Shown piece by piece: positions 43,440 through 55,039 of a DNA stretch of 64,000 nucleotides (the stretch's first letter is position 1; the number at the start of each line of letters is the position of its first letter). The DNA comes from Elephas maximus indicus (lineage: Eukaryota > Chordata > Mammalia > Proboscidea > Elephantidae): positions 112,884,293 to 112,948,292 of the forward strand of contig NC_064819.1 of NCBI RefSeq assembly GCF_024166365.1, in the 5' to 3' direction. The translations under genes and the position numbers were made by a program. Under the pieces are notes generated by a model, which did not search any database, was not told where the DNA came from, and worked only from the letters and a program-made list of their open reading frames with translations.

Positions 43440-44635
43440 AAGTACTTGTTGAATGAGTGGATTTCTGTGCAACGTATTAATATAAGGAGCCTATTTTTTA
43501 TTATAACGGTGCTTGACAGAAGTGTTACAAGTGTAACACAGTTTTCCCATGTTAGGGTGGAAATTTCAAAACTAAGCAAGATTTGGGTTGAGCCTAGCCA
43601 CATCTCGGGTGTAGAGAATGGTTTTAAATAGTAGTACTCTAAATGGAACTGTATTTAGAATGGGCCTCTCATTCTTATTAAAATAACCAATAGGCACTTC
43701 ACACTTAATAACTAGACAATTTTAATACAGATCTCTATTGAGTGTTATGTAAGCTTCATGATATGCAAAATTTTCCTTTACAAATACAAGGAATTATAAA
43801 AAAAAAAAAAAAAAAAAAGAATTGGCTAAGCAAGTAAAGCAATCCACACAGAAAAGGCAATTTACATACCAAAATGGAAACGCATAAGGATTTGAAGTCA
43901 GGAAGGAGATTTAGCAGAAAGTAAAAGTATTCTGCTAAAAAAACATTCAAATAGGTCAATGAACATCAAGAGCCAGCCTGCAGCCTGGTGGCAAGTTATT
44001 ACTATTTTAAATTTTTATATCTATACATAATAAAACCATAATGGGGAAGGGTATCTGATAAGCCCAAAGGGATATTCCCCTAGCGATGTATTGTAATTCA
44101 TCCTCTCTGCATCTTGAGAGCATTTTGAGTCCCCGCCTACTCTGTGAAGAGGAGATTGATTCAAACCCTTTAGCCTTGCAATAGGTAAAGGGGTTGTAAA
44201 CCAACAAATCGCCACTGCATCTTAGTTTACGACACCCCAGTGCCACACACTTCTCTAGACATGAAATTGTGAATTTCTAGAGAGGAACTCCAGGCTGCTG
44301 TAAGGGGTTTGAATCATTGCCTGGGAAGCGGGGTCCTGCATGCTCTGGCGCTGTTCTGTGGATGATTTGTGGACATTCACCCAGTGTACAACAACTGAAT
44401 GCTGACTTAAGCCACCCCACCGTGACAATCCTGCTTCCTGCCGAGTATTTGTTGATGGTTCAGTATAAACCCCTTCTGGCCCCTTTCACTTCTCATTTCA
44501 CATGGGTGGGAGCACTCTACAGTCCTTACAGATTGGTGAGTCAGAGGTCATGCCCAACACAAGCAATGTCTCCTGCTCTTTGCTCCACAGCTTTCTTACA
44601 GCTTCTTAGATTCACTTCTTTTGTGTATGTTGTAT
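43440..44635. other. Unassigned sequence
   Basis: An A-run of about 20 lies at 43799-43818. No gene; the 120-codon frame at 44317-44679 runs into a LINE 3' end and has no motif. Confidence 0.4.
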
Positions 44636-44639
44636 GTGT

Positions 44640-45000
44640 GTTTATTGTTGTTGTTGAGAATATATACAGTAGAACATAGAGCAATTCAACAATTTCTACA
44701 TGTACAATTCAGTCACATTGATTACATTCTTCAAGTTGTGTAACCATTCTTACCCTCCTTTTCTGAGTTGTTCCTCCTCCATTAACATAAACCCATTGTA
44801 CCCTAAGGTTCCTAGCTAATTTTTTCAGTTGCTGTTGTCAATTTGATCCCATACAGATAGTTCTTAAAAGAGCACAATGCTCAAGGCAGGCATTCGTTAC
44901 TAGTCAACTAAGCTACTGTTTGGTTTTAAGAAGACTTCAGGGGATATTTTTGGTTTAAGGTTTAACAATTATCTCAGGGCAATAGTTTTATCCAGCATCC
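44640..45000 (-). mobile_element. LINE 3'-end-like repeat, reverse strand, paralog
   Basis: 'ttattgttgttgttgagaat' through 'aatttctacatgtacaattc' to 'tatctcagggcaatagtttt'. By eye it is roughly 85% similar to 39378-39740 across its length. Confidence 0.68.
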
Positions 45001-45467
45001 ATGGCTCCAGAAAGCCTGGATTCCATGATAATTTGAAATGCTATTCTGCATCTTCCCTCTTTTGATAAGGATTCTGCCATAAATTCAGTTTTTATATGAC
45101 AAAATACTCAGAGAGTTTTAAGAAACTTTCTATGTAATGTCAATAAAAAAGCCTGTTATGACTAGGTCCATCAACCTTCATGCTCTGAGGTTGAAGCTAT
45201 GTCAGTAGCCTTAAATCATTGTCAGAAAATAGTATGATTTATCTAACCTGGATATGAAAGTAATAAAAGAGAAAGAAGAAGTGAATGGGGTGAGAGGCAG
45301 CACATTGGAGTCAGTAAGGAGACACACTCTTTGAAAGGGTAAAATGCAGATATTTACAGACCTACAACAATATTTTACACCTTAACATTCAGTTATATTA
45401 AGAAATTCCAAAGATCTATACCAAACATATCTAGGCAATTGGATGACAATTTTGCTTTTCACATCCG
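45001..45467. other. Unassigned sequence
   Basis: It may contain a continuation of the preceding LINE end ('cagaaagcctggattccatg'). There is no gene. Confidence 0.4.
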
Positions 45468-46342
45468 TGTTGTTGTTGTTAGGTGCCATTCAGTTGGCTC
45501 TGACTCATAGAGACCCTATGTACAACAGAACAAAACACTGCCTACTCATGCGCCATCCTCACAATCTTTGTTATGCTTGAGCCCACTGTTGCAGCCACTG
45601 TGTCAATCCAGCTCGTTGAGGGGCTTCCTCTTTTTCACTGACCCTTTATTTACCAAGCATGATGTGCTTCTCCAGGAACTAGTCCCTCCTGATAACATGC
45701 CTAAAGATTTGGAAATGAAGTCTTGCCATCGTCACTTCTAAGGGGCATTCTGGATGTACTTCTTCCAAGACATATTTGTTCATTCTTCTGGGAGTCCATG
45801 GTATATTCAATATTCTTCACCAACATCATAATTCAAAGGCGTCAATTCTTCTTCAGTCTTCCTTGTTCATTGTCTAGCTTTCGCATTCCTAAGAGGCAAT
45901 TGGTGAGGCTTGACTGAGGTTTACCTTAGTGAAATCTTTGCTTAGTAACACTTCAAAGAGGTCTTTTGCAGCAGACTTGCCCAAAGCAATATGTCATTTG
46001 GTCTCTGCACTGCTGCTTCCATGGGTGTTGATTGTGGATCCAAGTAAAATGAAATCCTTGACAACTTCAATCTTTTCTCTGTTTATCATGATGTTGCTTA
46101 CTCATCCAGTTGTGAGGATTTTTGTTTTCTTTATGTTGAGGTGTAATTCATACTGAAGGTTGTAGTCTTTGATCTTCATCAGTAAGTGCTTCAAATCTTC
46201 TTCACTTTTAGCAAGCAAGGCTGTGTCATCTGTATATCACAGATTGTTAATGAGTTTTCTTTCAATCCTGATGCCCCGTTCTTCTTCTTATAGTCTAATT
46301 TCTCAGATTATTTGCTCGGCATACAGATTGAATATGTATGGT
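45468..46342 (-). mobile_element. RTE LINE copy E, 3' portion, defective
   Basis: It reads in reverse from the RT/C-terminal part to the 3' end next to 'gttgttgttgttaggtgcca'. Matches to copy B include 'gattgtggatccaagtaaaa' and 'tgtgaggatttttgttttct'. The reverse frame is broken many times, and a rearranged patch near 45890-45925 replaces consensus text. It is truncated just upstream of the motif-C region. Confidence 0.93.
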
Positions 46343-46365
46343 ATCTGATAGAAAGTTTGTAATAA

Positions 46366-46573
46366 AACCAAAGCCCAAACCTATTGCTGTCAAGTTGCTT
46401 TTGACTAATAGCAACCCTATAGGACAGAGTAGAACTGCCCCATAGGGTTTTCAAGGCTGCAATTTTTACGGGAGCAGATTGCCTCTTTTTCCCATGGAGC
46501 TGCTGGTGGGTTTGAACTGCCAAACTTTCAGTTAGCAGACGAGTCCTTAATAATTGCGCCACCAGGCCTCCTT
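46366..46573 (-). mobile_element. AfroSINE-like SINE, reverse strand
   Basis: 'gcccaaacctattgctgtca' on the tail side, 'tttcccatggagctgctggt' module, 'aattgcgccaccaggcctcc' on the head side. It lies just beyond the 5' end of RTE copy E. Confidence 0.94.
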
Positions 46574-47053
46574 AAGTTTATAATAGGGACATGAATTTTT
46601 AATGTAGAATTTCCCAGAATAAGGTTCTTTTTAGTCTTCACAATATTAATCCTTAGAGCAAAACCTTAGCTATTTGTCTCTACTAGATGGTCACATTTCT
46701 GTGTGTACCCAGGCACATATCCCCAGGGGTCCATGTACACATTAAAGAAAACATTTTCAGATTTTCTTTGCAGAAAATGCAAATAAAACATTCATGAGAA
46801 CGATGTATGTTTAGAAGATATGCAGAGTCATATCAAATATTATATTCCAAGTGATACTACAGCAGTTTGAGATGAACGTGAGTTAGCATCTTCACATTAC
46901 ATAGGCAAGGTCCTAGACATATTTTTTCTGCTTTCATATTATAAATGTTGGTATTACAAAGAAGTGAGTGCACTTATGAAATGTATATTATACTCTCTGA
47001 TTTTCTACTAGCTATTTGTTGGGGAGTGTGGGGTAAGGGGAGTGTGGGGTAAG
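46574..47053. other. Unassigned sequence
   Basis: It ends with a 17-bp tandem duplication, 'gggagtgtggggtaag' twice, at about 47022-47056. No gene. Confidence 0.4.
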
Positions 47054-47258
47054 GGAAGCCTCTTGGCGGCATAGTTAACATGCTCAGCTGCTAACCAAAA
47101 TGATGCAGGTTCAAGCCTACCCAGAGGCTCCTCAGAAGGAAGGTCTCACAATCTACTTCCAAAAAATCAGTCATTGAAAACCCTATGGAGTACAATTCTA
47201 CTCTGACACTCCTGGCGTAGCCATAAGTCAGAATTGACTCAACGGCAATTGGATTGGT
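47054..47258 (+). mobile_element. AfroSINE-like SINE, long form
   Basis: 'gaagcctcttggcggcatag' to 'acggcaattggattgg', with 'cccagaggctcctcagaagg' and 'tcagtcattgaaaaccctat'. Confidence 0.92.
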
Positions 47259-47712
47259 GAACTAAGGAGGCTCCAATACTTTGTTAACCATAAAAAAAAG
47301 AAAACAAAACAAAAATTCCACAGAATTGTGTCTGGATATAAATGTCTATATTGGCTTTTTTCTTAAGTATAAAAATGGTTAAACATTCATTGAGTGGCAG
47401 TCACTTGGGTAATGCAGGATACATTCTGTTCTGGTTTGCATTATTCAGAGAACTCAGGCTAAAGCAAACACAATTTGACCTGTTTTTAAAATTTTTCTCC
47501 CCAGGTATAATTGTAGCAGGTTTCCTCTTTCTCTTAAATGGAGCATGTCACTGACAATAACTAGACAATATTTTATATTAATTTTGTCATCTGAGATGGA
47601 TTAAGAAGCGTTCTTAAAAACTTTAAATTCCTTAAGAAAAGGAACTCTGCCTTTTATTTATTTTGGGAGTTACTACAGTGCTAGACGCAATTGTTCAATA
47701 AACATAATAATA
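47259..47712. other. Unassigned sequence
   Basis: Possible degraded L2-like text near 47640-47705 ('gaactctgccttttatttat'). No gene. Confidence 0.35.
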
Positions 47713-47912
47713 AACCTGGTTGCTATTGAGTCATTTCTGATTCATGGGGACTCCACGTGTGTCAGAGTAAATTGTGCTCCATAAGGTTTTCTGTGATTAA
47801 TTTTTCAAAAGTAGATGGCCAGGATTTTCTTACAAGCTGCCTTTGGGTGGACTTGAACATCCAGTCTTCCGATTAGAAGGGGAGCACTTTAACCATTTGC
47901 ACCACCCAGGGG
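47713..47912 (-). mobile_element. AfroSINE-like SINE, long form, reverse strand
   Basis: 'gagtcatttctgattcatgg', 'tgcctttgggtggacttgaa' and 'ttaaccatttgcaccaccca'. Confidence 0.92.
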
Positions 47913-47940
47913 TATTATTTTAATACTCTTACTCAGCAGG

Positions 47941-48623
47941 AGTTGTGAGAAAACAAAAATTCTCACAACTGGACCAATAAGCAACATCATGATAAACAGA
48001 GAAAAGGTTGAAGTTGTCAAGGCTTTCATTTTACATGGATCCGCAATCGACCCCACGGAAGCGGCAGTCAGGAAATCAAACGACACATTGCATTAGGTGA
48101 ATCGGCTGCAAAAGACAGCTTTACAGTGTTAAAAAGCAAGGATGTCACCTTGAAGACTAAGATGCGCCTGACCCAAGCCATGGTGTTTTCAATTGCCTCA
48201 TATATATGCAAAAGTGGACAATGAATAAGAAAGACTGAAGAAGAATCAATGCCTTTGAATTGTGGTGCTGGCGAAGAATATTGAATATACCATGGACTGC
48301 CAAAAGAACGAACAAATCTGTCTTGGAAGAAGTACAGCCAGAATGGTCCTCAGAAGCAAGGATGGCAAGACTTCGTCTCACATACTTTGGATATATTATC
48401 AGGAGGGACCAGTTCCTGGAGAAGGACATCGTGCTGCATAAAGTAGAAGGTAAGTGAAAAAGAGGAAACCCCTCAAAGAAATGGGTTGACACTGTGGCTC
48501 CAACAATGGGCTCAAGCATAACAAAGATTGTGAGGATGGCGCAGGACCAGGCAGTGTTTCATTCTGTTGTACATGGGGTTGCTATGAGTCAAAACCTACT
48601 CAAGGGCACCGAACAATAACAAC
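47941..48623 (+). mobile_element. RTE LINE copy F, 3' portion, defective
   Basis: Sense text begins 'aaaacaaaaattctcacaac' and runs through 'ggctgcaaaagacagcttta' and the C-terminal block (48260-48457, 'WTAKRTNKSVLEEV') to 'atggggttgctatgagtcaa' and a CAA-rich end. Indels and stops interrupt it. The truncation point carries a short inverted repeat (47941-47970). The reverse transcriptase core is absent. Confidence 0.93.
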
Positions 48624-49728
48624 TGACCAAGAAAACACTCTTTCAAGGACACCCCTTCTTGCCATAAACTTCCTTCTAACGGAAGATATATGAAATTTGG
48701 ATGTCATAAGGATAGATTCCCTGTTGTCAGAGAACGGGTGTTCAGCTTAAAAACACAAACAGAAATATGAAAAATATGCAGGATTAAAAGTATTCACATG
48801 CATGATTTAGAGAGCTGAGAGAGGCACACAGAGCTTAGGCTCTGGGTTAGGAGCCATGGGGGAGGGACTACATTCTTCTCTGGAAGAAAAGAAGGGTGGG
48901 CACCTGGGAGCTGGCATGTCTACAAACCTGTGGGTGACGAATGAATCAGGCTTATTTGTCCTTAGCAGTTCTTGGAACAGAGTTATTCCTCAGCTAGAGG
49001 AGGGTGGGCTAGACTTTTGGGCGAGCACCACGTCCTTCTCCACGAGTGAGTAGATCACAGACTGTGCCATTTAAGCTACCCACCTTTGTTTTCTATGAAC
49101 TGTCAGGTGGGTGGCCTTTAGGTAGATCTCCTCTGCTTCCAGAGATTTCCTCTGCACCCCACCTTCCCAATACCTTTACCACTTTTTGATACCTGAAGAA
49201 ATCCATTTTAAGAAAGTATATGTTACAGAGGAGAGAGAGAGAAAGATTTCATAACTGAGCTTAAATTGAAGCTCAGCTAACACTCTGGTGTAAATTGATT
49301 TCGGTCAAAATTTAATTGGGTTTGTCAGCCTGTAAATGCCAGGTTACCAGGTCCTTTACAGTTTGGATACTAGAAGGAATACTGAGAGGGAGTTAGGCAT
49401 CATAATTTACATCAAGGAAGGATGCCAAAGGGGGCAGAAACATGAGGCTGGGGTGGAGGGGCGGGGGGGAAGGCAACTTAGAGAGTTTAATGATTTTTCC
49501 CTAGATAGGCCTTGCTTCTCTTTAAGCAGGACAGACAGCTGATGTACGTTATGGGATTTTTGTCAGACTTTTATTGGAAATGGCAGCATCTTATCTCACA
49601 TGATTTAGGAAGAATATTTTGGTTTCTGTGACACTGACTTCATGTAAGATAACACCCTTCCCAGAAGGTTCATTACTTGACTCTCAAGGTGCCCTGAGTG
49701 AGGAATTTGGCAGTGTCTTGTTTAGCAC
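48624..49728. other. Unassigned sequence
   Basis: No supported gene or repeat. A G-rich patch lies near 49450-49475. Confidence 0.4.
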
Positions 49729-49950
49729 TAGAGTCCCCGGGTGATGTAAATGGTTAATGTGCTTGGCTGGTAACCAAGAGGTTGGTGTTTTGAGTCCACC
49801 CAGAGATGCCTCTGAGGAAAGGCCTATCTACTTCCAAAAATTCAACCACTGAAAACCCCATGGAGCACAATTCTACTTTCATACACATGGTTTTGCCATA
49901 AGCCAGAACTGACTCTATGACAACTGGCTGGTAACTGGTTGTTTAGCACT
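49729..49950 (+). mobile_element. AfroSINE-like SINE, long form, with target duplication
   Basis: The body 49740-49939 opens 'agagtccccgggtgatgtaa'. It is flanked by a perfect 11-bp repeat, 'tgtttagcact', at 49729-49739 and 49940-49950. Confidence 0.95.
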
Positions 49951-50112
49951 TCCCTATTCACCACAAACAAGGAAGGACCATGGGGCTGCACCTATGTCCA
50001 AAATGGTTTCCAGCCTCACCCCAGTCAGCTGCCTGTTCCCAGCCGCTCAGTGGCTATTTGGTCTTACCATTATGCATGCAAATATTATGAGTTTAAGAAA
50101 AAAAAAACAAGA

Positions 50113-50148
<36 letters not shown>

Positions 50149-50150
50149 GG
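50113..50150. repeat. (TA)n microsatellite
   Basis: About 18 TA units with one CA interruption. Confidence 0.9.
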
Positions 50151-50234
50151 TTTTTATACACACATAACTTTCTTTTTGACCCTGCTTTATAGGTTTCTAG
50201 GTATGCCAACGCCCAGGAGCCCTTCTTTGATATA

Positions 50235-50750
50235 TACAGTCATGCACCACGTAACGTCCATTCAGGCAATGTCCAACAGCATACATGTCTGTGGTCCTAT
50301 AAGGTTATACAGGCAGTCCCTGGGTTATGAACATCTAACTTCCATACAACCCATAGTTATGAACCAATCCTTGTAAAGCCTATTCTATTAAAAATTCGAA
50401 GTACATTCAATGGCTTGAAATAATAAATGGGTGTTACTTTGTGATACACATCAAAACATTATTATTACTGTATTATTATGTTAAAGATGTTTTAATGTAT
50501 CTGCAAGCATTTCTTTAATGATTTTTAGGCACAGAAAGGTACACTATATACTATATACTAAGACAAACATTTGACTAACTGGTGTTAGATACGAACCACA
50601 CCTAAGTGTTTCGACTTACATACAAATTTTATGTAAAGACATATTTAGAAACAGAACCAGTTCATAATCTGGGGACAGCCTGTATGTAATACACTGTTCA
50701 CACAACATCAAAATCACATACACATGGATGATAAGTGACACATAACTGTA
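50235..50750. mobile_element. Tigger-like MITE (outer), split by another MITE
   Basis: The left end 'cagtcatgcaccacgtaacg' begins after TA (50235-50236). The right end 'gtgacacataactg' is followed by TA (50749-50750), and its complement 'cagttatgtgtcac' pairs with the left end as a degraded terminal inverted repeat. Without the insert it is about 137 bp. TA target duplications indicate a Tc1/mariner-Tigger superfamily element. No transposase. Confidence 0.8.
50308..50684. mobile_element. Tigger-like MITE (inner), complete
   Basis: It runs from 'caggcagtccctgggttatg' (50310) to 'cataatctggggacagcctg' (50682), 373 bp. The ends form a ~23-bp inverted repeat with four mismatches by my count, with TA on both sides (50308-50309, 50683-50684). 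It sits inside the outer MITE and is therefore younger. There is no transposase frame. Confidence 0.88.
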
Positions 50751-51538
50751 TATATGGCACTTTCTTTTTGACGAGTTTTTCCATATTTGAAAGGGAAGTA
50801 TTTTTAGACAGATGAAAAACACGACATAGAAGACGCACAGCTAAAGTCAAGTATTTTGAATGGCAACTGCAATGCATGAATAAAAGAACACATTCATAGA
50901 GGCACCTTCAAAGGAGAAAAACAAGTAATTGTGTTAATTATTGCTGTTTGACCAAGGACCAATGAAATACCTCTTTTACTTGTTGTTAAAATGCTATTTT
51001 CTTTTTAAACATATTCTCCAAGTGTGATATGAAGAAACAACAAGTTTTCACTTTCCTTTAGACTAGGTCCTCTTTGAATAAGCATATGGCTCCTTCCTTT
51101 GCCCTGCAGCAGGTAAAAAGCACCATTGACACAATAATGGTATAACAATAGCAGGGATAATAAAATGTTCATCTCTGAGGAACCACAGAATTTTCTTAGA
51201 CAGGGTGTCCTGAACCTTCCCAAGGTTCCTAAGGAGGAGATAAACAGCAGCCATTATCATAGTGATTTTGTTGATGGGAAATTAATGTCTAGGCATGAAG
51301 TGACCCAGGGACTAAATGGCTTCTCAGGGACACACTGGACACTACAGACATCTACATAATGCTTGAAACCCAAGCGTGGGCTTCAAATTCCATGCAGCAT
51401 GGCGACTGCTCCCATCTAGTCCTCTGGCATTATTCTCTGCACAGACTGTCCCCCTTTCTAGAAACACTCTCTTGCTTGACTTCCCTTACTTACTTACTTA
51501 CTCTCCCAATTTTCTCCTATCTCTCCATAGCAAAACCA
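50751..51538. other. Unassigned sequence
   Basis: No gene. The frames at 51005-51260 are short and overlap on one strand. Confidence 0.4.
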
Positions 51539-52005
51539 TTGGGCATGGTGGTTAAGATCATCAACTCTGGAGCCAGGCTGACTGGGTGTGAAGAGTCATT
51601 CTATCCCTTGCAAACCATTTGACCTCCCACAAGTGACTTATCCTCTGTTGCTCTCCATTTCCTCATCTGTGAAGTGGGAATTAGGAGTTCCCGGGTGGCT
51701 AAAAAAGTAAAAAAAAACAGTGCTCCAATATTAGCTGAAAGGTTGGCAGTTGGAATTTACCCAGAGGAGCCTCAGAAGACAGACCTGGCGATCTGCTTCT
51801 GAAAGGTCATAGCCTTGAAAACCCTGTGGAGCAGTTCTACTCTGCACACATGGCGTTGCCATGAGTTGGCAACAACAAAAACGGGGATTATAACGGGTAC
51901 CTCAGGCATTGTTAGGAGGATTCAGTACTGATCTTTGAAAGACACTTGGAACAGTACCCAGGGACACGCAAGTCTTAGGTGTCTGTTAAATAAATAAGGT
52001 GACTC
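51539..52005 (+). mobile_element. MIR SINE, split by an AfroSINE
   Basis: Before the insert: 'gcatggtggttaagatcatc', 'aactctggagccaggctgac' and 'tttcctcatctgtgaagtgg'. After it: 'attataacgggtacctcagg' and 'cattgttaggaggattcagt'. This is the full MIR order (tRNA-like head, core, LINE-like end) on the plus strand. Confidence 0.85.
51686..51882 (+). mobile_element. AfroSINE-like SINE, long form, nested in MIR
   Basis: 'gagttcccgggtggctaaaa' with an A-rich expansion in the head, 'cccagaggagcctcagaaga' module, tail 'ggcgttgccatgagttggca'. Confidence 0.92.
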
Positions 52006-52233
52006 ATTGCTTTCCTCTTGCCTTCACGTTTTATTCTCCAACAACGGCAAACTGTGGTTTCATAAACTTACCACCCAGTAAATTTACCTACATGCCTTTG
52101 CTCAAGATGTTTTCTTGTCCTGGAGGTCCTTTCCCCTTTTTGTCACTCCTCCTGCATGATTTAGCTTTGATGTGACTTGCTCTTCTATGGCTCACATAGC
52201 TGACTGATCCCACAGTGCCCCACAGGTATTCCT
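52006..52233. other. Unassigned sequence
   Basis: No gene or named repeat. Confidence 0.4.
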
Positions 52234-52391
52234 ATCAGTAACCCACTGCCGTTGACTTGATTTTACTCATAGTGACCCTGCAAATCTTTATGGAAGCAGA
52301 CTGCCACATCTTACCCCTGTGAAGTGGCTGATGGATGCCTACCTTTTGGTTAGCAGCTGAGCACTTTAACCACTATGCCACCAGGGCTCCT
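52234..52391 (-). mobile_element. AfroSINE-like SINE, reverse strand, shortened
   Basis: 'cactgccgttgacttgattt' on the tail side, 'atggaagcagactgccacat' module, 'accactatgccaccagggct' on the head side. The body between the tail and the module is deleted. Confidence 0.92.
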
Positions 52392-53864
52392 TATTCCAGT
52401 AAGCACTCCTATTATATCATAATTATGAATGGAACCAACTGACGTTCACTTTTCCTTGATTTCCATTTTCCTCTCTCCTAGTTTCTCCCTCTCTCTGGCC
52501 AATCCATTCCAGTTGCCTTTTTGGGTGCCACTTCCCTACTTTTAGGGCTCAGTTCTAGATTCCCTTTGCTTCTCTAAACATACATCCATAATGGCAAATC
52601 CTTAAACTGACCATTTCTAAAGCTATTTTCAGATCTCTCTTTGCAGTTTCCAACCCAACAATCAAATGGTTACCATGTGTGTTTACTCATGTGTTCCAAA
52701 GGCATTGAAACCTCAACATATTCAGGATGCACTCAGTATCTTTCCCCCAAACCTAATCCTCCCCTAAAGCAGTTACTGTCCCCAGTATTTGTCTAAAGTG
52801 CCAATGCTCAAAGACTACTACTCATTCTTCCCTTTCTCTAGAAGAAGGACTACGTGTAATTTAGGCTACACACAACAAATAACATTTCTTGCAGCTGTAC
52901 TTTTGATGACAGTTAGGAAGCAAGAGTTCGAGATTACACTTTCTGACAAGAAGTTAGCCCACAAAAATTCTACATGGCTGATTAAGGGAGGAACCATATG
53001 CTCTGATAATCAACCAAGTAGAAGGCTGGGCTGTATCCTGGAATGGAAGTTCAGGAACCCAACTGAACACATGGTGAATGGAGGGCCAACCCTCTATCAA
53101 GCTTGACCAATGAGGGGATACAAATGGTTCTCAGGAAAAAGTTCTGGTTCCACCCTGATATACACAAATATTCAAGGTCTTGAATTCTGTGCAACAGAGA
53201 AAACTTGGGTGAAATAATTTTAAGTTTGGAGAATTTTCAAAGAGAGCATAAATATCTATCTGCCATATCTGTAAACCTCAATAAAGAACAGAAAACATTT
53301 TAAGAGCTGCAAATTCCTGATGCTGCAAGATTAACTGGATTCAGATATACTTCCAGATAACTGAAAGTTTGACCTGCAGGACACAGCAATAAGACAAGAG
53401 TCAATCAAGAATTGGAAAGCAATGGCTTTTGCATTAGTTAATATAAGTCCGTCATTTTAAGGCCAATATTAAGGTCAGTCCTCATTTATGATAGTAAAGT
53501 GCCTTATCTTAAATTAGAAGAATAACGATACCTCCTTTCTTCTCTATTTTTAGCAACAAAATTTACCTCATGATTATTTTATTGAACTCCTATTTTGATA
53601 TTTGTACAATATAAAACAAATGATGGCTTATTCATAAAAGGTGTCAAATGATTAACTTTGTTATGTTTCAGTTTGATTATTGCAATAAACAGCTTGCTGT
53701 CTTTATAAATTCTTGGTAGAATAGTATTGTCATCTGCTTACAACTGAAAACATTAACATATACATAACTTGTCGTCTTTGTTATCAAATTCCTCATAAAA
53801 CTATCACTTTGACTCTCTGTTACATATGCAGACATTCTGGGTAGTAAGTCAAGAAACAAGAAAA
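52392..53864. other. Unassigned sequence
   Basis: About 1.5 kb without a nameable repeat. The 105-codon forward frame at 52789-53106 has no motif. Confidence 0.4.
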
Positions 53865-53897
53865 GTTAATGTGATAAATGATTTTCATCACATTAAC
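53865..53897. repeat. Perfect 11-bp inverted repeat
   Basis: GTTAATGTGAT at 53865-53875 and ATCACATTAAC at 53887-53897 are exact complements with an 11-base loop. It is not followed by a T-run on either side that would suggest a terminator. Confidence 0.9.
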
Positions 53898-53916
53898 ACA
53901 TCATTTTACATGTCAT

Positions 53917-53970
53917 TGGGTTGCTATATGTCAGAATCGACTTGATGGCACACAGCAACAACAAACCTAG
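53917..53970 (+). mobile_element. SINE or RTE 3'-end fragment
   Basis: 'gggttgctatatgtcagaat' to 'cacacagcaacaacaaacc' is only the shared 3' tail. Confidence 0.8.
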
Positions 53971-55039
53971 TAGCTTAATCGAGTAGCACAAAAACATACT
54001 GTGTGTGACTTTGTTTGCCGAAACACGTATGAACAGTTAAACTTGATGAGTATGACTTTCAGTATGCTTTTCAAAATTATTTCTTCTTAAATATGTTGTT
54101 TAAATTCCTCTTAAAACTGAATTTTCTTCATGAAGCTAAAATGAAATGCTACCTCTTCAACCCCTCATTCCTCCCTGCCACCAAACTCTGAATTTATATA
54201 TTCACTCACTTCCTCCTTTATCCACTTTGATTCTGTTATAGTCATCTGTTGGTTGGGAATATTATTTGTTATTTGACTTAAAATCTATATTTTACCAATA
54301 TCAGTTTTGAGAAGAGGGATTTTAAATAATTTTTCCAACTTCTAGGACTTTATGAAACAATTGCCATCTAACTGCTTATTTGAAATTGTTTAGAGTAAAT
54401 ATTTTATTTTCAGTAAGTCTAATGTGGTAGAGTCAGCCTTAGAAACTTCATCTTTTTTAAGAGTCTCTTATCTTGGAATTAAAACCCTTTTCCTTTACGT
54501 TGTTGTTATACGTTGCATGTGGCTTATCATCCAATGTACAATTCTGTTCTTAGGCCAAAACCATAAATGAAAATATGAAATTGACTGGGAATTGTAAAAT
54601 CTTTATGCTAACTCCTCGTCTGTAGTTTTAAATTGTGTTTGGAGATTTCTTTTTATGGTGAGCCTAAATTAGGGAAGGAATTAATATGCTGGATTCTTTG
54701 AAAATGAGAATGTGCCCTGGGGCACTTGGCATTGTTCGTAAGTCCGCATGAACCCAAGAGGAGTTAACAACTCCTGGCGTACCCTGTGCTTTCTGCCACC
54801 TCTCGTTCACATCACCACCAAAGCTGATTTAATATTCTCTTAAAAAAAAAAAAAAAAAAAAAAAACTCTTTTTCTTTTTTCTCCTCATATACCAAACTGC
54901 ATCATGGGAGGCCTCAAACACTGTGAGAGCACTGCAAGGGAAATTCATCAGAACCAATGCACCTCATATCCTGGCCTGGTTGCTATTACTCTTAGCCAGT
55001 TGATTTAAACTTGGCCCGCATTTAATCATGCCTTTCATT
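53971..55039. other. Unassigned AT-rich sequence with an A-run
   Basis: An A-run of about 24 lies at 54842-54865. No gene or named repeat. Confidence 0.4.

Noticed and set aside
50113..50150. TA tract as a TATA promoter
   Set aside because: It is a simple repeat with no transcript, initiator or downstream gene evidence.
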